Source of the DNA: Actinophytocola sp035995025
GTDB taxonomy: Bacteria; Actinomycetota; Actinomycetes; Mycobacteriales; Pseudonocardiaceae
Reading direction: 5' to 3'
DNA length: 64,000 nucleotides
NCBI GenBank assembly: GCA_035995025.1
Contig: DASYKY010000043.1
Span: forward strand, 1-64,000
Shown here one piece after another: positions 51,065 to 59,733 of this stretch. The notes below the pieces were generated by a model. That model was not told the origin of the DNA. It made no database searches and saw only the letters and a program-made list of their open reading frames with translations. A program made the translations under genes and the position numbers. Numbering within the stretch: the first letter of the stretch is position 1; every line of letters begins with the position of its first letter.

Positions 51065-52021
51065 TCAGCCGCGGAAGACGGAGTCCCGGGCCGACACCAT
51101 GCGGTTGAGGTTCGACTGGATGGTCGCCCGGACCTGGTCGGCGATCTCGAGCACCAGGGTGTGGTCCTGGTCGGTGTCCGGGGCCGCGAGGTCCGTGCGG
51201 ATGGGCGTGCCGAAGTCGATGGTCCACTTGGTGGGCAAGGGAATCGCGCCGAGAGGGCCGAGCAGCGGGAACAGCGGCGTGACCGGGAAGTACGGCAGGC
51301 CGAGCAGCCGGGCCAGCGGCTGGATGTCCGCGATCTTCGGGTGGATCTCCTCCGCACCGACGATGGAGCACGGGATGATCGGCACCCCCGCCCGCAGCGC
51401 CGTGGTCACAAAGCCGCCGCGGCCGAAGCGCTGCAGGCGGTACCGCTCGCGGAACGGCTTGCCGATGCCCTTGAAGCCCTCCGGCCACACCCCGACGACC
51501 TCGCCCGCCCGCAGCAGCCGCTGCGCGTCCGCCGAGCAGGCGAGCGTCGTGCCGGTCTTGCGGGCCAGGCTGCCCAGCACGGGGATCTGGAACACCAGGT
51601 CGGCGCCCAGCATCCGCAGGTGCCGGCGCTCCGGGTGGTTGTCGTGCACGGCGACGGCCGTCATCAGGGCGTCCCACGGCAACGTGCCCGAGTGGTTGGC
51701 CACCACCAGCGCGCCCGTGCCGGCCGGCAGCGAGCCGGTCACCGTCACGCGGAACCACTTCTCGTAGACCGCGCGCAGCGGCGGCAGCAGCACGTCGGTC
51801 AGCTCCGGGTCGAAACCGAAGTCGTCGACCGGGTACTCGCCGGCCAGGCGGTTGCGCAGGAACCGGGCCGCGCCGGACAGGAATCCCTGCGGCGGAACGG
51901 GTTTCGGGCGCAGCTCGGTCACCGGCGCGGGTGGCCCGGTGACGGTCGACGGACGGACGTGCACCTTCCCGTCGAACGTACGTCGGCGGAGCGGGATCAC
52001 CTCGGCGGTCTGGCCGGTCAC
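51065..52021 (-). CDS. Lysophospholipid acyltransferase family protein
   Basis: 318 residues. The acyltransferase motif is NHSGTLPWD (a variant of HX4D with extra residues), then WPEGFKGIGKPF (motif III) and IIPCSIVGAE. It transfers acyl chains to a glycerol or lipid acceptor at the membrane. In M. tuberculosis Rv0502 occupies this position. GTG start overlaps the stop of the epimerase gene (GTGA), so both are translated from one message. A proline-rich stretch lies at about residues 25-45. Confidence 0.88.
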   Translation of the reverse strand: MTGQTAEVIPLRRRTFDGKVHVRPSTVTGPPAPVTELRPKPVPPQGFLSGAARFLRNRLAGEYPVDDFGFDPELTDVLLPPLRAVYEKWFRVTVTGSLPAGTGALVVANHSGTLPWDALMTAVAVHDNHPERRHLRMLGADLVFQIPVLGSLARKTGTTLACSADAQRLLRAGEVVGVWPEGFKGIGKPFRERYRLQRFGRGGFVTTALRAGVPIIPCSIVGAEEIHPKIADIQPLARLLGLPYFPVTPLFPLLGPLGAIPLPTKWTIDFGTPIRTDLAAPDTDQDHTLVLEIADQVRATIQSNLNRMVSARDSVFRG

Positions 52022-52971
52022 CTGGTCGCCTCTTCCTGTCTGGGCGCGATCCGTACGTAGTCGTCGAAGGCGTCGGCCGTGGACCACCTCGGGGTCAGGC
52101 CGAACGTGGTCTTCAGCCGGGTCGTGTCCATCACCCGGCCGTAGTTCAGGAGCCGGGCGAGGTCCGGCGAGAAGTGCACCGGCGCGGCGCCGCGGACCAG
52201 CCGCGTGGCGGCCGGGATCGCCGCGCGCGGCATCGGCAGCGGCATCCGCCCGGCCCGCCGGACCGCCTGGGACAGCAGGATCACGCCGTCCCCGCCGACG
52301 TTGAACACGCCCGGCAGGTCCCGCCGCGTGGCCCGCTCCAGGACGTCCAGCGCGTCCTGCGGGTGCAGCAGCTGCACCCGCGCGTCGAAGCCCAGCACGG
52401 TCGGCACCACGGGCAGCCGGAAGTACCGGGCGAGCGCGGTGTCCACGCCAGGCCCGATCAGCTCGGCCAGCCGCACGATCGTCGCCGTGACGTCCGGGCG
52501 GCGGCGCGCGAAGCCGCGAACGTACGCCTCGATCTCGGCGGGCTCGCGGTCCCGGCCGCTCGCGACCGGGTCCTGCTCGGTGAACACCGCGGGCGCGGTG
52601 GCGCTGGCGCCGTACACCTCGGCGGTCGACTTGACCACGAGCTTGCGCACCCGCGTGGACCGCTGGCACGCGGCCAGCAGCTGCATGGTGCCGATGACGT
52701 TGCGTTCCTTGATCGCGGAACGCAGCGGGCCGGTACTCGCCCGCGGCGCGGCGTGCACGACGGTGTCGACCCGCGCGCTGTCGATCACCTTGGCGATACG
52801 CGGGTCACGGATGTCCAGGGACACGTGCTCGACCCGCGAGGACGTCCCCGCGGGCGGCCGGGTGTCCACCCCGAGTACCCGCTCGATGTCGGGATCGGCC
52901 GCGAGCCGGTCGGCCAGCGAGCCACCGAGCTGGTCGGCGACTCCGGTCACCAGGACGACATTGGGCGCCAT
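52018..52971 (-). CDS. NAD-dependent epimerase/dehydratase
   Basis: 317 residues of the extended short-chain dehydrogenase type. N-terminal VLVTGVADQLGGSLA is the nucleotide fold, variant GxxxxxG. Related proteins carry YxxxK in the active site; here STAEVYGASA provides a candidate region but a clear YxxxK is not seen, so catalytic ability is uncertain. Counterpart of mycobacterial Rv0501 by position. The 184 bases upstream of its ATG contain an inverted repeat ACCTG-N9-CAGGT at about 53078-53095 that could be an operator. Confidence 0.8.
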   Translation of the reverse strand: MAPNVVLVTGVADQLGGSLADRLAADPDIERVLGVDTRPPAGTSSRVEHVSLDIRDPRIAKVIDSARVDTVVHAAPRASTGPLRSAIKERNVIGTMQLLAACQRSTRVRKLVVKSTAEVYGASATAPAVFTEQDPVASGRDREPAEIEAYVRGFARRRPDVTATIVRLAELIGPGVDTALARYFRLPVVPTVLGFDARVQLLHPQDALDVLERATRRDLPGVFNVGGDGVILLSQAVRRAGRMPLPMPRAAIPAATRLVRGAAPVHFSPDLARLLNYGRVMDTTRLKTTFGLTPRWSTADAFDDYVRIAPRQEEATR

Positions 52972-53155
52972 ACGACTCCGATGAATCGATCACTTGTGTG
53001 GAGGACGGTCCGGCTATCACGGTGGCGAACCACCGGCGACTGTACAGCCAGATTGTGATCGATCTGTCGATGGCAACCTGTAATTAACGCAGGTCACACG
53101 CTTACATCGCGGATGTTCACTCGATCGGAGGCATCCGCGACGAAGGCGTGCGGCG

Positions 53156-53257
53156 TTACTTCTTCAGCTTGCGACGCTGGACACGCGTCTTGCGGAGCAG
53201 CTTGCGGTGCTTCTTCTTCGACATGCGCTTGCGGCGCTTCTTGATGACCGAGCCCAT
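53156..53257 (-). CDS. 30S ribosomal protein bS22 (AURKAIP1/COX24 domain)
   Basis: Only 33 residues, almost all Lys and Arg: MGSVIKKRRKRMSKKKHRK, then a tail ending QRRKLKK. This is the very small basic ribosomal protein of actinobacteria, counterpart of Rv0500B, which binds near the decoding site of the 30S subunit. Start ATG at 53257 with AAGGG upstream. Too short to be listed in ordinary ORF searches. A conserved neighbour of the HTH gene and proC. Confidence 0.93.
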   Translation of the reverse strand: MGSVIKKRRKRMSKKKHRKLLRKTRVQRRKLKK

Positions 53258-53375
53258 GTGGGTCCCTTGCTGTAGTCGGTGGTCGATCTTGCCTGGGCGG
53301 CTACGACCACTCGACCGTCAGGTCACGGACGTACTCGAAACAACCAGGCACAACGAGCGTCCAGGTTACCCGGCC

Positions 53376-53398
53376 GCCGGTGACGCCCGGCCACCGGC
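53376..53398 (-). terminator. Hairpin between the HTH gene and bS22, possible terminator
   Basis: GCCGGTG, nine-base loop, CACCGGC: a 7-pair GC-rich stem in the 178-base gap. No T-run follows on either strand, so it may be a pause or Rho-type site instead of an intrinsic terminator. Confidence 0.3.
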
Positions 53399-53435
53399 TC
53401 CGGCCTGCGGAAACCGTGGGCACTACCCGGCCGGG

Positions 53436-53654
53436 CTAGCCGGCGTCGAAGTACGCGCTGCGCAGGTAGTCGTCGACCGCCTTCTCCGGTACCCGGAAGG
53501 ACTTCCCGACTCTTACCGCGGGCAGCTCTCCGTTGTGCACCAGCCGGTACACCGTCATCTTGGACACCCGCATCACCGTGGCCACTTCGGCGACGGTCAG
53601 GAACCGCACCTCTTGTAGGCCCGGATGCTCCGGTTCGTTCTTGTTCGCCGGCAT
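53436..53654 (-). CDS. Excisionase-family helix-turn-helix DNA-binding protein
   Basis: 72 residues from the ATG at 53654 (GAAGGA 10 bases upstream); a GTG at 53660 and a longer form from 53726 are possible. The body RFLTVAEVATVMRVSKMTVYRLVHNGELPAVRVGKS (in part) is a MerR/excisionase-like HTH with a C-terminal wing. Counterpart of Rv0500A. No integrase is nearby, so it is a chromosomal regulator, not a phage excisionase. Sits between proC and bS22. Confidence 0.88.
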   Translation of the reverse strand: MPANKNEPEHPGLQEVRFLTVAEVATVMRVSKMTVYRLVHNGELPAVRVGKSFRVPEKAVDDYLRSAYFDAG

Positions 53655-53797
53655 GCTCACCGAGTCCTTCGACACGCGTCGCGCCGTCGGCTTCCCCACC
53701 GACGGATTCGACACGCACGTGCTCACATGAGAGTAGCGGGACTGGTGTGACTGATGCGACGTCGTGGACGAAATTTTCGACGAACGGTCACGATCGG

Positions 53798-54625
53798 TCA
53801 GTTCTCGTCATGGGCGCGGCCGAGCTCCTCCGACCGGTCCCGGGCGGCCTCGATCGCGGCCAGCAGCGCGGCGCGCACGCCGTGCTTCTCCAGCTCGCGG
53901 ATGGCCATGATCGTCGTGCCCGCCGGCGAGGTGACGGCCTCGCGCAGGATCACGGGGTGCTCGCCGGTGCGGGCGAGCATGGTGGCCGCGCCGACCGCGG
54001 ACTGGATGATCAGCTTCTCAGACACCGCGCGCGGCAGCCCCAGCAGGATGCCCGCGTCGATCATCGCCTCGACGAGGAAGAAGAAGTACGCGGGTCCGGA
54101 GCCGGACAGCGCGGTGACCGCGTCCTGCTGCGACTCGGGCACCCGCACGACCATGCCGACGGTGGACAGCAGCTGCTCGACGACGGTCAGGTGCTCGCCG
54201 GTGGCGTGGCGGCCGGGCGAGATGGCGCTCATCGCCTCGCCGACGATCATCGGCGTGTTCGGCATGACACGCACGACCGGCACGCCCGCGGGCAGCCGCC
54301 GCTCGTACAGCGAGGTCGGCAGCCCCGCGCACAGCGACACGACGAGCGTGCGCTCGCTCACGGCCGGCGCCAGCTCGTCGAGCAGCGGCTCGATGTCCTG
54401 CGGCTTGACCGCGACGACCAGCACCCCCGCCTCCTTGGCGGCGGTCGCCACGTCCACCCCGCGGACGCCGTAGCGGGTGGTCAGCTCGGCGGCCCGCTCC
54501 GGGTGGCGCTCGGTGAACATCAGCTCGTCGACCCGCCGTCCCCCGGACAGCAGCCCGGAAAGCAGCGCCTCGCCGATCTTGCCGGCGCCCAGCACCGCGA
54601 TGGCAGGCATCTGCGCTTCACTCAT
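53798..54625 (-). CDS. proC: Pyrroline-5-carboxylate reductase
   Basis: 275 residues. Last step of proline synthesis. NADPH-binding VLGAGKIGEALLSGLL; AVKPQDIEPLL; RVMPNTPMIVGEA; and the substrate-binding signature SGSGPAYFFFLVEAM. ATG at 54625, divergent from the L7/L12-like gene with 39 bases between starts. Confidence 0.96.
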   Translation of the reverse strand: MSEAQMPAIAVLGAGKIGEALLSGLLSGGRRVDELMFTERHPERAAELTTRYGVRGVDVATAAKEAGVLVVAVKPQDIEPLLDELAPAVSERTLVVSLCAGLPTSLYERRLPAGVPVVRVMPNTPMIVGEAMSAISPGRHATGEHLTVVEQLLSTVGMVVRVPESQQDAVTALSGSGPAYFFFLVEAMIDAGILLGLPRAVSEKLIIQSAVGAATMLARTGEHPVILREAVTSPAGTTIMAIRELEKHGVRAALLAAIEAARDRSEELGRAHDEN

Positions 54626-54664
54626 GTCCCGTAGCCTCCCACGACCCCGCTACCGTTCTCGGCC

Positions 54665-54901
54665 ATGCCCGTCGCGCTGCAGGTCGTCTTCGGTGTCGCG
54701 ATCGCCCTGATGATCGCGCTGCTGCTCTTCCGCCGCCCCGGCCCGCACCCCGTGCGGCCGCCGTCCGCCGACCTCGTCGAACGGCTGCGCGCGCTCGTGG
54801 CCGAGGGCCGGCGGATCCAGGCGATCAAGGAGCTGCGCGAGCAGACGCGCATGAGCCTCCTGGACGCGAAGAACTATGTCGACCGCCTCGGCGACGGATG
54901 A
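54665..54901 (+). CDS. Membrane-anchored protein with ribosomal L7/L12 C-terminal-like domain
   Basis: 78 residues: a membrane span at about 5-24, a Pro-rich linker, then RALVAEGRRIQAIKELREQTRMSLLDAKNYVDRL (quoted here only in part: AIKELREQT, LLDAKNYVD), which matches the alpha-helical C-terminal domain of L7/L12 with its LxEAKxxVD helix. Proteins of this type are not ribosomal; some actinobacteria encode several. The role of a tethered L12 domain is unknown; it could recruit ribosomes or translation factors to the membrane. Divergent from proC. Confidence 0.75.
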   Translation: MPVALQVVFGVAIALMIALLLFRRPGPHPVRPPSADLVERLRALVAEGRRIQAIKELREQTRMSLLDAKNYVDRLGDG

Positions 54902-54956
54902 TCCCACCGGTTTCGGGCGATGCCACCGCCCCAGCCGGCTGCCTAGCGTCCCCCGG

Positions 54957-55115
54957 ATGGGAATCGTGTTGATCTGGGCGATCGGGATCGTGCTCGTGAT
55001 GGCCGTGGCGGCAACCGCCTACCGCTCCCACCGCAAGTCCCGCGTGCCCCCACCGCACCCGCAGCATCCACCACGGCGCAAGCGACCGAAGCGGCCGAAG
55101 CGGCACAAACGCTAG
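54957..55115 (+). CDS. Possible 52-residue single-span peptide with a basic tail
   Basis: MGIVLIWAIGIVLVMAVAATAY is a convincing membrane span, followed by a run of Pro, Arg, Lys and His (PPRRKRPKRPKRHKR). The ATG has CCCGG but no purine-rich ribosome site. It follows the L7/L12-like gene by 55 bases on the same strand. Could be a real small protein or chance. Confidence 0.35.
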   Translation: MGIVLIWAIGIVLVMAVAATAYRSHRKSRVPPPHPQHPPRRKRPKRPKRHKR

Positions 55116-55251
55116 GCCGTCACCGCCAAGAACCGAGCGCGGCTCACACCCGCACCCAAGGGGAACGGGACGCAACCCAGCCACAAGTACGTGCCAAGAC
55201 CGCACCCAACGAACCCAACGCGACCCCAACGCAAAGTTCCGGAGAGGCGGA

Positions 55252-56103
55252 TCAAGCCTTCGCGGACAGCGCGAGCTGGCGGGTCTGGCAGACGAGCCGG
55301 CCGGTGGCGTCGACGACCGTCGCGTCGGCGTCGAACCACGGGCCGTGCACCGCCTTGCAGTCCACCTGCACCCGCAGCCAGCCCGGCGCCGGGCGCGAGC
55401 GCAACAGCGCCGTCAGCTGGACCGTGGGGCTCCAGCCGAAGCGGCCGAGGTTGAACGTCACCGGCATCGAGATGTCGCCCGCGACCAGCGCGAACATCGG
55501 GTCGACCTGCTCGCCGCGCGGGCGCACCCACAGGCGCAGCCGCGGCGGGTCACCGGTGTGGCCGTGCAGGAAGCCCGCGCCGTTCGGATCGATGCGCACG
55601 TCGCAGGTGGAGGTCAGCCGGAACACCGACGCCATCGGCAGCGACGCCAGGTCGACGGCGTTGCCCGGCGGCTCCGCCGGCTGGTTGGGCAGGTCCGACC
55701 AGACCGCCCGCTCGCGCGGCAGCCTGCCGGTCGTGACCACCCCCTCCACGCACGACTGCCCCCTCTGTTCCAAGTGGACAGAGACGACCGTGGCCTGCCG
55801 GCCGGACTTGCGCACGTCGGTGCGCAGCAGCACCGGGCCCACCTCCGGCGGGCGGAGGAACTGCGCGCTCACCGCGAGCGGGTCGGCCATCGGCGACGAC
55901 GAGCCCGCCGCCGCGACCGCGGCTCTGGCGAGCAGTGCGAGCAGGAACCCACCGTGCGGCTTGCCGCCCACGGTCCACGTGTTGCCGAGCTCGGCGGTGA
56001 AGGTGCCGTCTCCGAGCGAGCGGACCCTCGATCCCGAGGCGAACGGGCCGACGGCTGAACCGGGACCTCCCCGGGCATCGGCCTGCCCCGCAAAACTGCT
56101 CAT
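55252..56103 (-). CDS. Acyl-CoA thioesterase, double hotdog fold
   Basis: 283 residues with two hotdog-like halves. The first has TWTVGGKPHGGFLLALLARAA, typical of the TesB-like thioesterase with its helix; the second has PMFALVAGDISMPVTFNLG. It hydrolyses acyl-CoA; chain length unknown. ATG at 56103. The 136 bases between its stop and the small plus-strand ORF contain a GTTGGG-rich stretch but no gene. It is 58 bases downstream of proline dehydrogenase, same strand. Confidence 0.82.
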   Translation of the reverse strand: MSSFAGQADARGGPGSAVGPFASGSRVRSLGDGTFTAELGNTWTVGGKPHGGFLLALLARAAVAAAGSSSPMADPLAVSAQFLRPPEVGPVLLRTDVRKSGRQATVVSVHLEQRGQSCVEGVVTTGRLPRERAVWSDLPNQPAEPPGNAVDLASLPMASVFRLTSTCDVRIDPNGAGFLHGHTGDPPRLRLWVRPRGEQVDPMFALVAGDISMPVTFNLGRFGWSPTVQLTALLRSRPAPGWLRVQVDCKAVHGPWFDADATVVDATGRLVCQTRQLALSAKA

Positions 56104-56161
56104 GTTCCTTACCCTGCCACGTCGGGTGGAGCTTGATCGGACCGCGTCGGACGAGCCGCGT

Positions 56162-57088
56162 TCACTTGCGCGACGTCAGCGCACGCAGGAAGAACGCGGT
56201 GTTCGCGGGTCGCTCGGCGAGCCGCCGCATGAGGTAGCCGTACCACTGCACGCCGTAGGGCACGTACACCCGGACGGTGTGCCCGAGCGCCGCGAGCCGG
56301 CGCTGCTCCTCCGGCCGGATCCCGTACAGCATCTGGTACTCGAAGCTGCCGGGCTTTCGGCCGTGGAAGTCCGCTCTGGCGTCGACGATCGGCACCAGGC
56401 GGGGGTCGTGGGTGGCGAACATGGGGTAGCCGTCGCCGGCCAGCAGCGCGTTGACGCACCGCACGTAGCTGCGATCGACGTCCAGCGCGCCGGTGAACGC
56501 GACCTCCGCGGGCTCGGCGTAGGCCCCCTTGCACAGCCGCACCCGCGACTCCGCGCCGGCGAGCCGCGCGCAGTCCGCCTCCGTGCGGCGCAGGTAGGAC
56601 TGCAGCACCGCGCCCACCCACGGCCAGGTGCGGCGCAGCTCCGCCAGCACCCGCAGCGTGGAGTCGGTCGTGGTGTGGTCCTCCATGTCGAGGGTCACCG
56701 TCGTGCCGCTCCGCTGCGCCGCCACGGCGATCCGCCCCGCGTTGTCGAGCGCGAGGTCCTCGTCGAGGAGCTGTCCGACGGCGGACAGCTTGACGCTGAC
56801 CTCCGCGCGGGCGGCGAGGCCCGCCTCGGACAGCGCGGCGAGCAGCTCCTCGTAGGCGCGCACCGTCTGTTCGGCCAGCGCCGCGTCGGTGGTGTCCTCA
56901 CCGAGATAGTCGAGCGTCACCGTGAGTCCGGCGGCCACGAGCTCGCGTGTCACGCCGATCGCGTCGGCCGTGGTCTCGCCCGCCACGAAGCGGCGCACCA
57001 CGTCCCGGCTCACCGGTGCGGTCGCGACGGCACGACGGATCACCTCGTTGCCGGCCGCGGCCAGGATCAAGCTACGTAGCGGGTTCAC
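56162..57088 (-). CDS. Proline dehydrogenase
   Basis: 308 residues, the monofunctional bacterial form. FAD- and substrate-binding blocks: VTLDYLGEDTTD, VSVKLSAVGQLLDEDLA, TLDMEDHTTTDSTL, GAVLQSYLRRTEAD, VRLCKGAYAEP and the C-terminal FEYQMLYGIRPEEQRRL. Start chosen at GTG 57088 because GGGAG lies 6 bases upstream; ATG 57100 is the alternative. Oxidises proline to pyrroline-5-carboxylate and feeds electrons to the quinone pool. proC, the opposing reaction, lies 1.5 kb away. Confidence 0.92.
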   Translation of the reverse strand: MNPLRSLILAAAGNEVIRRAVATAPVSRDVVRRFVAGETTADAIGVTRELVAAGLTVTLDYLGEDTTDAALAEQTVRAYEELLAALSEAGLAARAEVSVKLSAVGQLLDEDLALDNAGRIAVAAQRSGTTVTLDMEDHTTTDSTLRVLAELRRTWPWVGAVLQSYLRRTEADCARLAGAESRVRLCKGAYAEPAEVAFTGALDVDRSYVRCVNALLAGDGYPMFATHDPRLVPIVDARADFHGRKPGSFEYQMLYGIRPEEQRRLAALGHTVRVYVPYGVQWYGYLMRRLAERPANTAFFLRALTSRK

Positions 57089-57192
57089 GAACGCTCCCAT
57101 TCCACGCAAAGCTGGCGGCCCGCCCCATCCGACGGGTGCCTCGCAGCGAGACTCTACGGTGCGCCGTGTGCGGCCGTCTGCCGCCGCCAGGC

Positions 57193-57969
57193 CTATTGCC
57201 CGAGATGCAGCTTCGCGAACAGGAGCGCCTCCGCGAGGTCCTTCGCCCGCTCCACCTGTCCGCGAGCCCGCCTCGTGTTGATCTCGACCACGACCTGACC
57301 GGTGAAGGCGCTCGTCGCGAGCCATTCGCACACCTCCGCGCACGGCTCCGCGCCGCGGCCGGGCACCAGGTGCTCGTCGCGCGGCAGGCCCGTGCCGTCG
57401 GCCAGATGGAGGTGCCGCAGGTTGGCGCCCATGCGCTTGGCGAGGGCCAGCGCGTCCACGCCCGCGGCCGCGGTGTGCGACAGGTCGAGCGTGTAGGCGT
57501 CGTGGCCGACGTCGGTCGGGTCGATGGTCGGGTAGAACGCGGACACCGCGCGGCCGAGGCGGCGCACGGGGAACATGTTCTCCACCGCGATCGCCACCCC
57601 GCTGCCCTCGCTGAGCGAGGCGACGAGGTCGGCGAAGCCCTCGGCGTAGCGGCGCTGCCAGCGAAACGGCGGGTGGATCACGACGGTCGGCGCGTCCAGC
57701 TCCTGCGCGGCCGCGACCGCCCGGCGCAGCCGCTCCTCCGGCAGCGGCGACCAGATCCGCTGGGTGATCAGCAGGCAGGGCGCGTGCACGGCGAGCACCG
57801 GGATCCCGGTCTGCCGCGAGCGCCTGCGCAGTGCCGCCGGGTCCTGGCTGAGCGGGTCGGCCCAGACCATCACCTCGACGCCGTCGTAGCCGAGCTCTGC
57901 GGCCAGCTCGAACGCGGTCGTGGCGGTCTGCGGCCACACCGAGGCCGTCGACGCCCCGATCTTGATCAC
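57193..57969 (-). CDS. Sugar phosphate isomerase/epimerase (TIM barrel)
   Basis: 258 residues. A xylose-isomerase-like TIM barrel: IKIGASTASVWP at strand one, ELGYDGVEVMVWADP, HAPCLL, VIHPPFRWQ, AVENMFP and the metal-binding LDLSHTAAAG and RHLHLADGTG. Function not known; Rv0498 is the mycobacterial counterpart at the same place. GTG at 57969, only 5 bases downstream of the proline-rich gene stop. Confidence 0.85.
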   Translation of the reverse strand: MIKIGASTASVWPQTATTAFELAAELGYDGVEVMVWADPLSQDPAALRRRSRQTGIPVLAVHAPCLLITQRIWSPLPEERLRRAVAAAQELDAPTVVIHPPFRWQRRYAEGFADLVASLSEGSGVAIAVENMFPVRRLGRAVSAFYPTIDPTDVGHDAYTLDLSHTAAAGVDALALAKRMGANLRHLHLADGTGLPRDEHLVPGRGAEPCAEVCEWLATSAFTGQVVVEINTRRARGQVERAKDLAEALLFAKLHLGQ

Positions 57970-57974
57970 GGCGC

Positions 57975-59603
57975 CTACTTGTTCACCAGCAGCAGCACGA
58001 CCGGCGACACCGTCGCCAGCAGGCCGACGAGCACGGCGAACACGGTCGTCTGCAGGTCCTCCGCGCGGCGGATCTTCCGCACGATCAGCACCAGCCCGGC
58101 GATCACCAGCAGCGCGAGCACGAGCGCCGCCTGCGGCAGCGCGCCCCACAGCCAGTTGAACCCGAGCCACACCGCGCCGCCCGCGACCACGCCGACCGCG
58201 AGCTGGCCGACCATCACCAGCCACTCGCGCACCGGCGACGCGTCGCGCAGCTCGTCGTCATCGTCGAGGTCGTCGTCGCGGTCGAGGCGGTCCAGGTCGT
58301 CGAAGTCGACGTCGTCGTCCATCGCCTCCGGGCGGTCGAACGGGTCGTCCTGGTCGAAGCCGCGGTCCGGGTAGCGGCCGCGGCGGAGGTCGTCCTCCGG
58401 CTCCGCGGGCGGGCGCCCCGGGCGCTTCACCGGCTGCATCCGGGTGCGGCTGTCCGGCCCGACCGGGCCGCCGGGTCCACCCGGCCCACCGGGTCCGCCC
58501 GGCCCGCCGGGTCCGCCGGACTGCCGGTCCGGGCCGGGCCGGCGCGGGTCGGCGACCGGCTCCATCGACGGGTACGAGGGATACCGCGGCATCTCCTCGG
58601 TCATCGGCTCGCGCGGCGGTCCCGGGGGCGCGCCGGGCGGCGCGTCCACGCCGTCGAGGCGCGAGCCGAGCGACGGCTGCACGCCGCTGCGCTGGCCGGG
58701 CATGCCGTTGGGCGGCGGCACCCGCGGCGGCACCGGCAGCTGCTGGGACGGCTGCGGCTTGACCAGCGACTGCGAGGGGTGCGGCAGCTGCTGGGACGGC
58801 TGCTGACGCGGCGGCGGACCCTGCCGGTCGCCACCCCGGTCGCCACCCCGATCGCCACGGACCGGGCGGTTCGCCGGCGGCGGCTGGCCGACCGCGGGCA
58901 TCCGCGGCATGGACGGCGGGCCGACCGGTGGCGGCATCGACTGCGTGGGCGGGCCGGCGGGCAGCTGCTGGGGACCGGACGGCGGACCGGTGTGCGGCAG
59001 CTTCTGGGGACCGGACGGCGGTCCCGACGGCGGCAGCTGCTGCGGCCCCGACGGCGGGCCGGTGTGCGGCAGCTGCTGCGGGCCGGACGGCGGACCGGTG
59101 GTCGGCGGGATGGCCTGGGTGGGCGGGCCGCCGCCCCGGCCGGACTGCGGACCGCCCGGCCGCGGGTACTGGCCGGACCGGTTGCCCGGCGGAATCTGCT
59201 GCGGGCCCGGCGGCGGGACGGGCTGGCGCCCGCCGGGGCGGGGCATCTGCTGGGAGTTCTGCGGCGGCTGGGGCGGCTGCTGGGAGTTCTGCCCCGGCGG
59301 CGGCTGCTGGCGCGGCGGCGGCTGGCGGCGCCGCGGCGGCGGCTCGACGGGCCGGTGGTAGCCGGATTCCGAGCGGTGCCGGTGCGAGGTGCGGGACGGC
59401 GGCGGGGTGTCGTCGCGGATCACCGGCATCTCGCCGCTCTCCGCGTTGACCCGGTCGATGATCGCCTGCGCGCCGGTGTCCTCCATGTCGTCGGGGCGAC
59501 GCCTACGACGGCGCGGTGCCCGGTCTCCGGATTCCGCGCCGTACTTGGCGAGCAACTCAGCGACCGTGCGCTGAGTCGGCTCTGGTCCGCCTTCGTGACT
59601 CAT
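57975..59603 (-). CDS. Large proline-rich membrane protein with a collagen-like repeat
   Basis: 542 residues. Roughly residues 1-75 are polar (with a basic RAPRRRRRRPDD and GAQAIIDRV), 75-420 are very rich in Pro, Gln and Gly, with repeated units GPPSGPQQLP and a GGPGGPGGP run like collagen, then an acidic stretch (DDVDFDDLDRLDRDDD) and three membrane spans near 460-480, 488-508 and 520-540. It corresponds by position to Rv0497, a membrane protein of unknown role. ATG at 59603 with GGAG close upstream. Repeats may vary in length between strains. Confidence 0.75.
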   Translation of the reverse strand: MSHEGGPEPTQRTVAELLAKYGAESGDRAPRRRRRRPDDMEDTGAQAIIDRVNAESGEMPVIRDDTPPPSRTSHRHRSESGYHRPVEPPPRRRQPPPRQQPPPGQNSQQPPQPPQNSQQMPRPGGRQPVPPPGPQQIPPGNRSGQYPRPGGPQSGRGGGPPTQAIPPTTGPPSGPQQLPHTGPPSGPQQLPPSGPPSGPQKLPHTGPPSGPQQLPAGPPTQSMPPPVGPPSMPRMPAVGQPPPANRPVRGDRGGDRGGDRQGPPPRQQPSQQLPHPSQSLVKPQPSQQLPVPPRVPPPNGMPGQRSGVQPSLGSRLDGVDAPPGAPPGPPREPMTEEMPRYPSYPSMEPVADPRRPGPDRQSGGPGGPGGPGGPGGPGGPVGPDSRTRMQPVKRPGRPPAEPEDDLRRGRYPDRGFDQDDPFDRPEAMDDDVDFDDLDRLDRDDDLDDDDELRDASPVREWLVMVGQLAVGVVAGGAVWLGFNWLWGALPQAALVLALLVIAGLVLIVRKIRRAEDLQTTVFAVLVGLLATVSPVVLLLVNK

Positions 59604-59733
59604 TGACTCCACCGTGCCCGGCATCGGCCGAATCGTCCAGCGCCGGGGCTCTCCTTGAGCGGCCCGCGGGTGCGGGCCACCGAGTTGACAACCAACATTA
59701 TGGATGCTCCCCCGGTGCGGCATTCGCCAAGCA

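Noticed and set aside
53436..53726. Phage or integrative element suggested by the excisionase-like HTH protein
   Set aside because: No integrase, attachment site or tRNA is nearby, and the gene sits in a conserved order with proC and bS22.
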